DNA of 45,613 nucleotides from Bacteroidota bacterium (GTDB lineage Bacteria > Bacteroidota > Bacteroidia > 2-12-FULL-35-15). The stretch's first letter is position 1. Every line of letters begins with the position of its first letter. The notes under the pieces are model-generated. The model did not search any database. It was given only the letters and a program-made list of their open reading frames with translations, and had not been told where the DNA came from. Positions 1 through 7,577 of this stretch are shown here, one piece after another. Where the stretch lies: assembly GCA_003151815.1 (NCBI GenBank), contig PLYN01000037.1, positions 1 to 45,613 on the forward strand, in the 5' to 3' direction. The translations under genes and the position numbers were made by a program.

Positions 1-90
1 TGGTGGGGGTTAGCGGAAGAATTGCGAAACTTTTTTGAACAAGCTTCTGCAATTTAAGTACTCTGCTATCCTTACATACCCCCACATTTT

Positions 91-128
91 CTTTTGTCTT
101 GACACAAAAGTAAGCAAAAGGTCAAGAC
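91..128. repeat. Bacteroidota intergenic palindrome
   Basis: Perfect 8-bp inverted repeat GTCTTGAC (96-103) / GTCAAGAC (121-128) around an A-rich spacer. I recognise this cttttgtcttgacacaaaag-type sequence as a frequent intergenic element in Sphingobacteriia/Chitinophagia-type genomes; that attribution is from memory. The rest of 1-282 shows no convincing gene. Confidence 0.55.
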
Positions 129-282
129 TGCTAACAAATTTTGGACGTTGACGGCATCCGCTTTGCTGTCGCAGTCCAAACTCGCTACGCTCAGACATGG
201 ACGGCTTTTCATTCGCTTGCTCATGCGCAAAACTCCTTTGCAACGTGAGTACCCAAAATTTCTTAAAGGTCATTTGATGATA

Positions 283-1134
283 CTACATACCTAATCCGCG
301 CTTTCTCTCTTCTGATTTCTTTTTTCTTTTCTTCTCGTCTGGATTCTGCTCTCCCTGTGCAGGGTTTAAGTGTGGGATTTTTAACAGGTCATTTTCTATG
401 CTGCCCTCATGTTGTCTGCGACTGGCGTATTCTTTCCTAAAAAAATCTTCCAACTGCTCTACACTTCCGTCACGGATCACAATATGCCTTTCTAATTCCT
501 TTCCTGCACCCTGATACAGATAATTTTCATCAAAGTATTTGCAGGAGTTCAGCTTAAAGTTTTCCCTGCTGAACAGTTTCTTGCTATTCGCCAGTGGTGA
601 GAGTTTTGTTGTTTTGCTTTTATCCTGTCGGCTGACGATGATGTGTACATGGGTGTTATCACCCGGCAGCACATCTCCTTTCTTGGCTTTGCCCTGTTTT
701 ACTTCTTCGTCTGTACCTTTGTAATACCTGTTATCTTCTAATTTGGCGAAGTAAACAAGGTCGCCACCTGTGAGGTTCTTACTGGTTCCGTCCTTTTTAT
801 TGAAGTTCCCCGCGTATATATCCATCGTATCCCGAACATACTGCTTTAACCTTGCCTTGTCATTACCGATGTGATCCATTTCATCGGGACGGGGAGCAAC
901 GACCAGACTATAAAACTTGGCTTCTGTTTTTCCGATGAGCGGGCAGTTGTTGTCTATGCTTCTGATAACGTCTATGCTCAGTACCTGGTCTTTGTCATGG
1001 CTGAAGAAGAACTCCTTTTCCAAGCCCTTGCCCATATCTTCCTTGTTTAGATAGCTTACTACGGCAGAGCAGCTTCCCGCATTGTTGTAATCGGTCTTGC
1101 CATCCCTTTTGGGGCTAATGATCTTAACGTACAT
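283..1134 (-). CDS. MobB-like relaxase/mobilization protein (DUF5712 type)
   Basis: Predicted relaxase-type mobilization protein that would nick and carry element DNA at an origin of transfer. The protein shows an HUH-like motif, DNTHVHIIVSR (His about 162 and 164 counted from the ATG), preceded by a core that begins MYVKIISPKRDG and contains SYLNKED. The C-terminus is a basic Lys/Arg-rich tail, plausible for DNA binding. I choose the ATG at 1134; an in-frame TTG at 1140 would add two residues but is unlikely. The gene follows the BfmA-like gene by six bases, the usual order for Bacteroidota mobilization cassettes. At about 283 residues it is near the normal family size. No oriT could be assigned, although structured DNA lies upstream of the cassette. 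Confidence 0.8.
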   Translation of the reverse strand: MYVKIISPKRDGKTDYNNAGSCSAVVSYLNKEDMGKGLEKEFFFSHDKDQVLSIDVIRSIDNNCPLIGKTEAKFYSLVVAPRPDEMDHIGNDKARLKQYVRDTMDIYAGNFNKKDGTSKNLTGGDLVYFAKLEDNRYYKGTDEEVKQGKAKKGDVLPGDNTHVHIIVSRQDKSKTTKLSPLANSKKLFSRENFKLNSCKYFDENYLYQGAGKELERHIVIRDGSVEQLEDFFRKEYASRRQHEGSIENDLLKIPHLNPAQGEQNPDEKKRKKKSEERKRGLGM

Positions 1135-1140
1135 GACCAA

Positions 1141-1671
1141 TCATCCGCCAAAGACTTTTTTGCTGAGTTTGGCATCAATGGTGTCTTGCATCTCTTTTTG
1201 CTGTGCCTGCAAGCCGCTGATCGCGTCCGCTAAAGCAGTCAGTTTTCGCCCGTTTTCCTCGTTCATTCTCTGCTGAGAACTTTGTAAAAAAGCCATCTGT
1301 TTTCTGTGGTTCTCCAGTGCAAGGTTTGCATGATGATTCACTCCTTTTATCACCAATTCGAAGCGTTCGGACTTGGGTAAAATTTTCAGTGATTGCTCCA
1401 GACTTTCTGTTAAAATGATCAAGCGCTCAAACAAAGGAATTAATTTTTCCTGCTGATGTTTGGTAACAAGATTGACAAGTTGTCCGACTGTTTTATTTAG
1501 TTCTTGAATCGCTTTGTTAGGATTTTCGCTATTGGGTTTACTTGGGTCAATGCCTGTCTTTTTAAAGTAGAGTACTCCGTGCTGTACCAGTTCTCCTAAC
1601 GTGAGTTCAAGTGTTTTGCAAAGTATTTTTGCTTCTTGGTGGGTGTACTCGTCAACGGCTATTGTTGTCAT
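1141..1671 (-). CDS. bfmA: BfmA/BtgA-type mobilization accessory protein
   Basis: Relaxosome accessory protein family known from mobilizable Bacteroides elements; it is thought to bind oriT and help load the relaxase. The N-terminus (about residues 1-40, with QEAKILCKTLELTLGELVQ) looks like a ribbon-helix-helix or short helical DNA-binding segment. The rest is strongly helical and Gln/Glu/Lys rich, consistent with a coiled coil around residues 60-165. It is the first gene of the two-gene mobilization operon and stops just before the relaxase start. No TAnnTTTG box is obvious in front of it. Gene symbol by family resemblance only. Confidence 0.75.
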   Translation of the reverse strand: MTTIAVDEYTHQEAKILCKTLELTLGELVQHGVLYFKKTGIDPSKPNSENPNKAIQELNKTVGQLVNLVTKHQQEKLIPLFERLIILTESLEQSLKILPKSERFELVIKGVNHHANLALENHRKQMAFLQSSQQRMNEENGRKLTALADAISGLQAQQKEMQDTIDAKLSKKVFGG

Positions 1672-1810
1672 GTATATACTGGTGATTATAATTTGTACCT
1701 GTGTAAATCAATACGTTAACTCGCTGACTATAGAGCAAATTCACACAACTATAGTTTCAAAAAAAGTTAATGCGCTGAAAAACAAATCCCTGCGACATAA
1801 ACTCCAATTA

Positions 1811-1922
1811 TGGAACAGGAAATTCCTGTTCCTGCTTGTTATTTTTTATTTTTCTTTTTGGGGCGGGTTTTCGCTTTACCAATGCTTCGAGAACCTTTCC
1901 TGTTTTTTTAGTGGTAGGGGTT
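1811..1922. repeat. 112-bp inverted repeat, left copy
   Basis: The sequence 1811-1922 is the reverse complement of 45502-45613 with a single difference (T at 1915). Its outer end, 1812-1832, is itself a near-perfect 21-bp palindrome (GGAACAGGAA-A-TTCCTGTTCC). The copies face each other across the whole cargo. No open reading frame in it looks real. Confidence 0.95.
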
Positions 1923-2219
1923 CCTACTTTTATTCCCTGCTACAAAATATCCGCCTTTATTTTTTAACAGTTTTTCTTCGGAGTGGCGCAAAATCAGGTA
2001 TGATCGATCGCATACAGAAATTAATCATATATGACACAATGGCATTTATTCCGTTTCATATATAGTTGTGGTATTACGAGGAAGTTTTTTGGAAAAAAGG
2101 TAAGTAAAACTGAATGTATCCCGAGGATCACATTCGGAGCAGAAATCGAACCTGTCTACCCAAGCGGGTGTGTGTTGTTCAAACAATAAAAAGGGGCTGT
2201 TATTCCAAGCTGTGGTTCT
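1923..2219. other. Gene-free stretch
   Basis: Lies between the left inverted repeat and the two-hairpin repeats. Reading frames here are short, have poor composition and run through repeats. I see no promoter, RNA gene or recognisable protein. Confidence 0.5.
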
Positions 2220-2405
2220 GCCCGCTGAACTGTTTTGAGCAGTTATAGGTAACATCATCAGTCCGGTGATCGTGGCACTGCTCAAAAGCAGTTTAGGGGG
2301 CATTTGTATTGAAGTCAAAGGTCTGCGTCCGCACTAAGGGAGCTGATCATTGAGATTGCGGGACGCTGTCCTTTGACTTTTTTAGTACGATAAAGTGCTT
2401 TGATG
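2220..2405. repeat. Two-hairpin repeat unit, copy 1
   Basis: Hairpin A (2220-2301): GCCC, one mismatch, an 8-bp stem CTGAACTG/CAGTTTAG, one unpaired base (G2288), then an 11-bp stem TTTTGAGCAGT/ACTGCTCAAAA. Hairpin B (2314-2377): outer arms GTCAAAGG/CCTTTGAC, two T-T mismatches, then GCGTCC/GGGACGC-type pairing. A conserved tail (tttagtacgata.agtgctttgat) follows. A related unit starts 264 bases downstream. Confidence 0.85.
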
Positions 2406-2483
2406 TTTGTACGGGAATATAGCGCCTTTAAAACCGTATAAACGGCTTTATCACACGTTTAAACTGTGATTCCATGTACTTGT

Positions 2484-2671
2484 GCCCTCTAAACAATTTT
2501 GAGCGCTTATTGGATCACCATCATAAAAATCGAGTCATGGAGGCGATCAAAACTTGTTTAGTGGGTATTTGTATTCGAAGTCAAAGGTCTGCGTCCGCAC
2601 TAAGAGAGCCGATCATTGAGGTTGCCGTACGCTGTCCTTTGACTTGTTTAGTACGATATAGTGCTTTGATT
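2484..2671. repeat. Two-hairpin repeat unit, copy 2
   Basis: Same layout as copy 1. Hairpin A (2484-2566): GCCC/GGGT outer stem, one mismatch, 8-bp stem CTAAACAA/TTGTTTAG, one unpaired base (C2553), then TTTTGA/TCAAAA. Hairpin B (2580-2643) has the same GTCAAAGG/CCTTTGAC arms and the same 64-base length. Bases that differ from copy 1 in the 8-bp stem differ on both sides, so pairing is kept. A small palindrome (GTTTAAAC, about 2457-2464) lies between the copies. Confidence 0.85.
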
Positions 2672-2733
2672 ATAATAAATTTCTTCGGATGTGAGATGTC
2701 CAAGGATGACAAAATACTCCGAAAGAACTAACT

Positions 2734-2958
2734 TTATGTTGCAGAATACCTTTTACGGATAAGAGTGTTTATCTCGTAAAAATCCTTTTCCTCAATCAGA
2801 GCAAGCAGGCTTTTCATTTCATCATTATCAAGCAAATCATTAAAAGGTTTTTTCTTGGGAAGAAAAAATTTGCTCTGTTCATAATTGTCTGTAAGGAAAG
2901 AGTAAAAAGACATAGTTCTTTCTTCGTGTAAATAATCTGCTGTTTTTACCTCTACCAT
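2734..2958 (-). CDS. Small hypothetical protein
   Basis: A 74-residue acidic/basic mixed protein without cysteines, membrane segment or known motif. It starts with an ATG at 2958; a second ATG gives a shorter form beginning MSFYSFL. The predicted helices (for example MKSLLALIEEKDFYEINTLI) suggest a compact helical fold. It is downstream of, and codirectional with, the small genes 3006-3188 and 3198-3560, so it could be the last gene of a three-gene unit. I do not recognise it. Confidence 0.45.
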   Translation of the reverse strand: MVEVKTADYLHEERTMSFYSFLTDNYEQSKFFLPKKKPFNDLLDNDEMKSLLALIEEKDFYEINTLIRKRYSAT

Positions 2959-3005
2959 AAAGCAGGTTTGAAATTTTAAGGAATAATACCTCTAAAAGGT
3001 TACAT

Positions 3006-3188
3006 TTAATTTTCCTTCCGTATTGTCCAGATTTTTCTCAATTTATGTTTTTTATCATCATTCTCTGAGTCAACTATTCTTTTAAGGCTTATTAATTCTT
3101 CATCACTACAAACATTGATGTTGACTTCGTCATAGTTACACTTATGGTCGTACTTTTTGATGTATTCTATTAATTCTTCTCTGCTCAT
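3006..3188 (-). CDS. Small hypothetical protein
   Basis: A 60-residue charged protein starting MSREELIEYIKKYDHKCNYD, ending in a basic segment (KKHKLRKIWTIRKEN). It begins nine bases after the stop of the receiver-domain gene, which supports translation as part of the same unit. No family recognised; the size and charge would fit a small adaptor or regulator, but nothing in the sequence shows that. Confidence 0.45.
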   Translation of the reverse strand: MSREELIEYIKKYDHKCNYDEVNINVCSDEELISLKRIVDSENDDKKHKLRKIWTIRKEN

Positions 3189-3197
3189 TTTCCCCTG

Positions 3198-3560
3198 CTA
3201 AGTTAAAAAATGTTTGTCCACAAGTTCAAGAATGTCTTTACTGTCAAAGGGTTTTGAAAAAGCCCCGATGATATTTATTCCTTCACATTCCTTTAATGCT
3301 TCTTTCGTTACTGTCCCGATGCAGATAACGGGAAGTTGGTGTTTGCCGAAATATTTTTTTATTCTTTCAAAACCGTTTTGTTGTTGTATGTCGCTATCTG
3401 CTATAATAAGGTCAGGCGTGTCCTTAACAATAATTGCTTCTGTATCAACAAGAGAAAGTGGTCTGTGAACCGAGTAGCCATTTTGCTCCAACTGTTGTTG
3501 CAGTTCAAGTCCCATTATTCGCTCGTGTTCTATTATGAAAACCCGTTTATCGTTATTCAT
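3198..3560 (-). CDS. Single-domain response regulator
   Basis: A stand-alone receiver domain of 120 residues, which would take a phosphoryl group from a histidine kinase. The phosphoacceptor is predicted to be Asp55 in PDLIIADSDI, the conserved Thr is around 83 (CIGT) and the Lys is around 103 (FSKPF). The acidic pocket is unusual: the N-terminal pair is Glu-His (VFIIEHE) where CheY-like proteins have Asp/Glu-Asp. There is no output domain, so it would act by protein contact. The only histidine kinase in the window is the methyltransferase fusion at 37883-40999, far away; no partnership can be inferred. Confidence 0.8.
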   Translation of the reverse strand: MNNDKRVFIIEHERIMGLELQQQLEQNGYSVHRPLSLVDTEAIIVKDTPDLIIADSDIQQQNGFERIKKYFGKHQLPVICIGTVTKEALKECEGINIIGAFSKPFDSKDILELVDKHFLT

Positions 3561-3759
3561 TTTGTAAAAAGAAAAAAGCCCGCACCATTTTCTGATGCAA
3601 GCAATAATTTATAGTCGTAATTCGTAATTCCTAACTTGTAATTTTTTTCGGGGGGGGGGTAAAGAGTATCTTTCAAAGATTCTTTCTGTAATGCGTTGTA
3701 TGGAGTTGTAATGAGCATTTTAAAATATGAGTAAGTAAAAGTACACATATCTTTTTGAT

Positions 3760-4020
3760 ATTCATAAAGGCGGAGCGGAGATCGGGCGAATGCTTTGATG
3801 CGCCAGGGCGAAGTGGAGTGAGGAAGGTTCTTTAGTGCGCTCTGACTGTTTGAGATAGCGATAGTAGTGATGGCAACATCACGCGCTTTGGCGGGATGGG
3901 GGAGGCTTTTGGGAACGGATAGCGCGGTCTCAAGTCCTTTCTGGCGGATACGATGCACACGGAGCAGCGGAGTGGCATCGTATGGGAGATGAGGCACCGG
4001 GGAAAGGTCTTGAGAATCTC
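3760..4020. other. GC-rich structured intergenic element
   Basis: Much richer in G+C than its AT-rich flanks (a poly-G run lies at about 3650). It contains GTGATG-GCAA-CATCAC (a six-pair hairpin with a GNRA loop, about 3868-3883) and a nested hairpin with outer arms TCTCAAGtCCTTTC / GAAAGGtCTTGAGA (about 3928-4016) around ATACGATGC / GCATCGTAT. A reading frame crosses it but has no protein-like features. Could be a structured RNA or an element border. 4021-4190 is very AT-rich with nothing recognisable. Confidence 0.5.
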
Positions 4021-4190
4021 GCCATAAATGAGAAAAGTTGACCAGAACTTTGAGTAAGCTATAATATTAATTATTACTTAAATAATATAAATTATTCACT
4101 TATTATTATTTCTATAAATATTTTATTAATCTATATTATATATAGTCCTTTGTTTTTTCGAATTTCGAAAAAATATCTTCAATTTTTCTT

Positions 4191-4221
4191 TTGAAAATCC
4201 TCTGACCCTCCCTTATCTTTG
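4191..4221 (+). promoter_or_regulatory. Bacteroidota-type promoter
   Basis: TTG at 4191-4193, a 20-base spacer and TATCTTTG at 4214-4221 match the TTG-N19/20-TAnnTTTG consensus. It would start a transcript just before the ATG at 4243 and drive the three-gene operon 4243-6268. Confidence 0.65.
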
Positions 4222-4242
4222 TCAAACCCATTAACCAACAAA

Positions 4243-4761
4243 ATGAAAAAGACAGATAAGCAAAAAACAATTGAAATGAAGGGAAAAGCCCCCTGTCTTA
4301 AAAAACCTCTAACACCATCCTTAGCAAAATTAGAAGAACAATATATCAGGGATCTTTATGGAGATGAAGCTTGGGAAACTGCAACGGCAGGATATTTAAA
4401 GGGAGCTGTAGAATTAGACCTTATTTCAAATTCAAAGATAATTGACATCCATACACAGACTGAAGTAGTAAATCCTAATAGATATACAAATACGATTGAT
4501 AATGCTCTTGTAAAGAGGTATGTTTTTCAAAATATAAATTTTCCATTAAATGATACCTACTGGGAATTGATTGATATTTCCTTTTACGACATTTGGAACA
4601 ACAAAATAGGAATTGGCGGTGAGTTTTATTGGGATGAAATTTCAAAATGGATTTTTGAGAAATTTCAGAAAAGAAAAATACTCATTGAGTATGAAAGAAT
4701 TGACAAAATCGCCCGTCTTATACTTACCTACATAAAAACCAACGGAGGATTTTTAGAATGA
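4243..4761 (+). CDS. Hypothetical protein, first gene of deiminase/UDG operon
   Basis: A 172-residue protein with a basic N-terminus (MKKTDKQKTIEMKGK) and an aromatic, acidic body (NDTYWELIDISFYDIWNN). No catalytic motif or membrane segment is visible and I do not recognise the family. I use the ATG at 4243; an in-frame TTG lies inside the -7 promoter box and cannot be the start. Its stop overlaps the next start in an ATGA, so it is translationally coupled to the deiminase-like gene. Its job is probably tied to that enzyme. Confidence 0.7.
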   Translation: MKKTDKQKTIEMKGKAPCLKKPLTPSLAKLEEQYIRDLYGDEAWETATAGYLKGAVELDLISNSKIIDIHTQTEVVNPNRYTNTIDNALVKRYVFQNINFPLNDTYWELIDISFYDIWNNKIGIGGEFYWDEISKWIFEKFQKRKILIEYERIDKIARLILTYIKTNGGFLE

Positions 4762-5624
4762 TCACAGACAGCCAAACGAATTTTGTTTTTATTTCATCAT
4801 TGTTAAAAGAAAGGCATTCTACCTTTTTCAAGGATTTTATTTACTTATTAGATGAGATCGGCATAGAATGGAAATTACTTGAAAAGACTAAAGACATCTG
4901 GTGCAGGGATTATATGCCAATTCAGATTGCCAAGGATAAATTTGTACAGTTTACATACAATCCTGATTATTTACTTGATGAAAAGTATAGGCATTTGAAA
5001 ACAAGCCAAGATTTTGTATGCAAAGCAATAGATTTAAAACCTGCTAAATCTAAACTGATTATTGATGGTGGTAACATTGTCAAATCTAAAACAAAAGTAA
5101 TAGTTACTGATAAGGTTTATGGTGATAACGATACACTACCCGAACATGAGATAAGAAGAGAACTCAGGGAATTACTTGGTGTTGATGAAATAATATCTAT
5201 TCCACAAGAGCCGTGTGATATAACCGGACATTCTGATGGGATGGTGAGATTTATTAATGATAGAGCGGTTTTAATGAACGATTACTCACCATTCATGCCA
5301 ACCTTTCATCGTGATTTACTTGAAATCTTTGCTGAACACAATCTAAATGTGAAGCTTTTACCTTACCGAATATTTGATGAAGTAAATTCAGACAAAATCC
5401 CTTCTGCCAAAGGCAACTACATCAACTATCTTCAGATGAAGAATATTATTGTTTTTCCTCAATATGGAATTAAGAATGATGAAGCAGCGCTTTCAGTCGT
5501 TAAAACAATTTTTCAAGAATATGATGTAAAGACAGTAGATTGCAATTCCATTGCGAGGGAAGGTGGTGTTTTAAATTGTATTACTTGGAACATAAAAACT
5601 GAATTCAAAAGCAAATTAAAATGA
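4758..5624 (+). CDS. Agmatine deiminase family protein (guanidino-modifying fold)
   Basis: Member of the agmatine/peptidyl-arginine deiminase family, whose enzymes hydrolyse a guanidino group through a cysteine thioester. Motifs in order: WCRDYMP (Arg50-Asp51), DGGN (103-106), GHSDG (157-161, His158 as catalytic base) and the nucleophile Cys274 in VLNCITWN. All expected catalytic positions look present. At 288 residues it is shorter than the usual 340-370 of agmatine deiminases, so the substrate may not be agmatine. It is coupled by ATGA overlaps to an unknown gene before it and a UDG-like gene after it, a setting that does not resemble polyamine metabolism and suggests a role in a conflict or DNA-modification system. 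Confidence 0.85.
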   Translation: MITDSQTNFVFISSLLKERHSTFFKDFIYLLDEIGIEWKLLEKTKDIWCRDYMPIQIAKDKFVQFTYNPDYLLDEKYRHLKTSQDFVCKAIDLKPAKSKLIIDGGNIVKSKTKVIVTDKVYGDNDTLPEHEIRRELRELLGVDEIISIPQEPCDITGHSDGMVRFINDRAVLMNDYSPFMPTFHRDLLEIFAEHNLNVKLLPYRIFDEVNSDKIPSAKGNYINYLQMKNIIVFPQYGIKNDEAALSVVKTIFQEYDVKTVDCNSIAREGGVLNCITWNIKTEFKSKLK

Positions 5625-6268
5625 AATCCATCCACCCATTTGAGCCGTTTATTCCGGCAAATGCAACAAGGTTAATTATCGGTACAATTCCACCGGAACG
5701 GTTTTGTATAGAAGGAAAAGAATTGAATTCTAATGATGTCAAATTTTATTATGGAAGCGATGATAATAGTTTTTGGAAAATAATTGGGGAAGATATTCTT
5801 AAAAAGCCCTTTGAAAATGGTCATGCGTCTGACAAACCTATACAGCAAAGAAAGAAATATTTAACAGAAATGAACTTAGGAATTACTGATATTGTGTCAA
5901 GTTGTAATCGGAAAAACCATTCTTCAACAGATAAAGATTTAATGGATATTGAACACAAAGATTTGAGAGCAATACTAGAAGAAAACCCGCAGATTGATAC
6001 TCTAATATATACTAGTGGTTTTGTCAAATCTCAGGTAAACAAAATCTTTAAAAAATGGCATTCAAAATTAGGTGCTACGGATAAGGAATTCACAGTAAAA
6101 ATTATTGAAACAAAGCCTGCTTATAAAGTAATTGTCTTGTATTCTCCATCTCCTAGTGCTTTGAGGGGTTTAGGTAAATATGGAGAGGAAAAACGCAAAA
6201 AACAATATCTTGAAATCCTTCATGCAAAAATCAAATCCGATCAAGTTTCTCCCATATCCTCACCATAG
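5621..6268 (+). CDS. Uracil-DNA glycosylase superfamily protein (MUG-like)
   Basis: Probable base-excision glycosylase fold. Near the N-terminus is IIGTIPP (about 19-25), equivalent to the catalytic loop of the superfamily, then YYGSDDNSFW (43-52), typical of the mismatch/uracil glycosylase branch found in Bacteroidota, and YSPSPSA (174-180), equivalent to the DNA-intercalating HPS-type loop. Length (215) is normal. It shares an ATGA overlap with the deiminase-like gene. Its 3' end overlaps by 38 bases the 3' end of the convergent DUF2779 gene. In a defence setting such enzymes can attack modified phage bases; that is inference here. Confidence 0.75.
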   Translation: MKSIHPFEPFIPANATRLIIGTIPPERFCIEGKELNSNDVKFYYGSDDNSFWKIIGEDILKKPFENGHASDKPIQQRKKYLTEMNLGITDIVSSCNRKNHSSTDKDLMDIEHKDLRAILEENPQIDTLIYTSGFVKSQVNKIFKKWHSKLGATDKEFTVKIIETKPAYKVIVLYSPSPSALRGLGKYGEEKRKKQYLEILHAKIKSDQVSPISSP

Positions 6269-7577
6269 CCAGCGTATCCAACTTACAATATTCAAGTAAA
6301 TCTTTTCGCTGTTGCGTTTGAATTTCGAGAGATTGATTTTTTAATTGAGAATAAACCAAACTCGCTGTACCACCTTCCTGAATTTCCAACTCACCGTAGC
6401 TGAGTTCAGGAATCATTACCGGCAGAACTGATTTTAACGAAGCAGAACCATTAAAATTGGGTAATTCATACCAACCGCTTTTGAAAGGTATTATCAAATC
6501 CACAATTCTATCTATGAGTGAATTTATCCCTTTTTCATATTTCGGAAAATCTCTTGCGAGTTCTTTCAGACGTGTTATTTCAAAGGATTTATACCAAACG
6601 ATTATACTTCCTTTCTTGCCAAGTTGTTTTAACAGGTCTTTTATCAGTTCTTCACGGGGATCGCTGATCCCATCTCCCAAAAATTCATGATGATCAGGCT
6701 CTCCGTTTCTTGATTTCTGAATGTGCAGCGAATATTGAAAAGGAATTTGTTGATAGGGTCGGCTGAAATCAAATTCAGGAACTGCGGACATAACGGTTTC
6801 AAAGTCGAAAAAGAAAAGCGGGTATTCCAATTCACCCAAAAATTTGCGAATTGATTTTTTATCAATATGTTTTTCTCCGGCAGAACTTTCCTTCACAACA
6901 TTTGCCCAGCAAAGATTTGTAAAATCACATTCGTAAGGTTTATAACAATGTTTCCCAACATCAATCACAGGTTCTTTCTTTTCCGCAAGTAGTCTTTTAA
7001 ATTCTGATATTTTTTGTTGTACAAACTCTTTATTGCCTATTACTTGCTCTAAGATTGATTCGCTCGCAAATAGTTTCTGTACATCAAGTTTCCCATTTCG
7101 GATATATTCTCCATTTAGATGAATGATTGAAATGTCTTCTAATTTTAAACCTGCATTATTGATTACAAAATATTGTAATGAACCATCAAGAAGATGTGGG
7201 TCTTTTACACTTTTTGTTCCCTTCACTTCAAACGCATACCATTTATTCCTTTTTTTTACAAGAATATCTATGGCGCACATAACACCTTCAAAATTGAAAG
7301 CTGCTTCGTATATAACAGAATGCTGCTGTGCAATGTATTTTGCAGTTTTTTCGACCGCAATATGATATGAAAACGCATTAGGTGGCTCCGCACTCGCACC
7401 ATTAGGAAAAAGCTCTCTTGCCAACAAACCGACATCTGTTCCGGTTGCGAAAATTGATTCCTGTGCTTCGTCTTCCGGATTCCGCAGCTCAGGTTTAAAT
7501 TTATGTAAATACAGACGCTTTGGACATTGGCATCCGTACATGAAAGTAGATTTGGAGAGTAAATGTTTAGACGCCAT
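6231..7577 (-). CDS. DUF2779 nuclease: Cas4-like domain plus DEDD exonuclease-like domain
   Basis: Two nuclease-like halves. The N-terminal PD-(D/E)XK part has Asp104 (CAID), Glu117-Val-Lys119 (FEVKG) and cysteines that could bind an Fe-S cluster as in Cas4: Cys16/Cys18 (GCQCPKR) and Cys211, Cys217, Cys223 (CYKPYECDFTNLC). The C-terminal half has FFFDFET (Asp258, Glu260) and a late YCKLDT segment, the pattern of RNase H-like 3'-5' exonucleases. This is the normal DUF2779 arrangement at 448 residues. It overlaps by 11 bases the end of the WYL regulator gene upstream, so the two are cotranscribed. Likely a DNA-processing effector or repair nuclease. Confidence 0.8.
   Translation of the reverse strand: MASKHLLSKSTFMYGCQCPKRLYLHKFKPELRNPEDEAQESIFATGTDVGLLARELFPNGASAEPPNAFSYHIAVEKTAKYIAQQHSVIYEAAFNFEGVMCAIDILVKKRNKWYAFEVKGTKSVKDPHLLDGSLQYFVINNAGLKLEDISIIHLNGEYIRNGKLDVQKLFASESILEQVIGNKEFVQQKISEFKRLLAEKKEPVIDVGKHCYKPYECDFTNLCWANVVKESSAGEKHIDKKSIRKFLGELEYPLFFFDFETVMSAVPEFDFSRPYQQIPFQYSLHIQKSRNGEPDHHEFLGDGISDPREELIKDLLKQLGKKGSIIVWYKSFEITRLKELARDFPKYEKGINSLIDRIVDLIIPFKSGWYELPNFNGSASLKSVLPVMIPELSYGELEIQEGGTASLVYSQLKNQSLEIQTQQRKDLLEYCKLDTLAMVRIWEKLDRI

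Noticed and set aside
10-273. An 87-residue reading frame on the minus strand
   Set aside because: Low complexity, runs through the Bacteroidota intergenic palindrome and has no protein-like pattern.
1601-2065. A 154-residue plus-strand reading frame
   Set aside because: Overlaps the start of the BfmA gene and the 112-bp inverted repeat; its hydrophobic look comes from T-rich DNA.
2046-2318. A 90-residue minus-strand reading frame beginning MTSIQMPPKLLL
   Set aside because: It lies across hairpin A of the repeat unit, and its frame follows repeat sequence rather than coding bias.
2484-2566. Integron attC site
   Set aside because: Fold and unpaired base are attC-like, but the core CTAAAC/GTTTAG does not fit RYYYAAC/GTTRRRY and no integron integrase is in the window.
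3557-3997. A 146-residue minus-strand reading frame over the GC-rich region
   Set aside because: It follows hairpin arms and a poly-G run. Composition is unlike the neighbouring genes, and no domain is visible.
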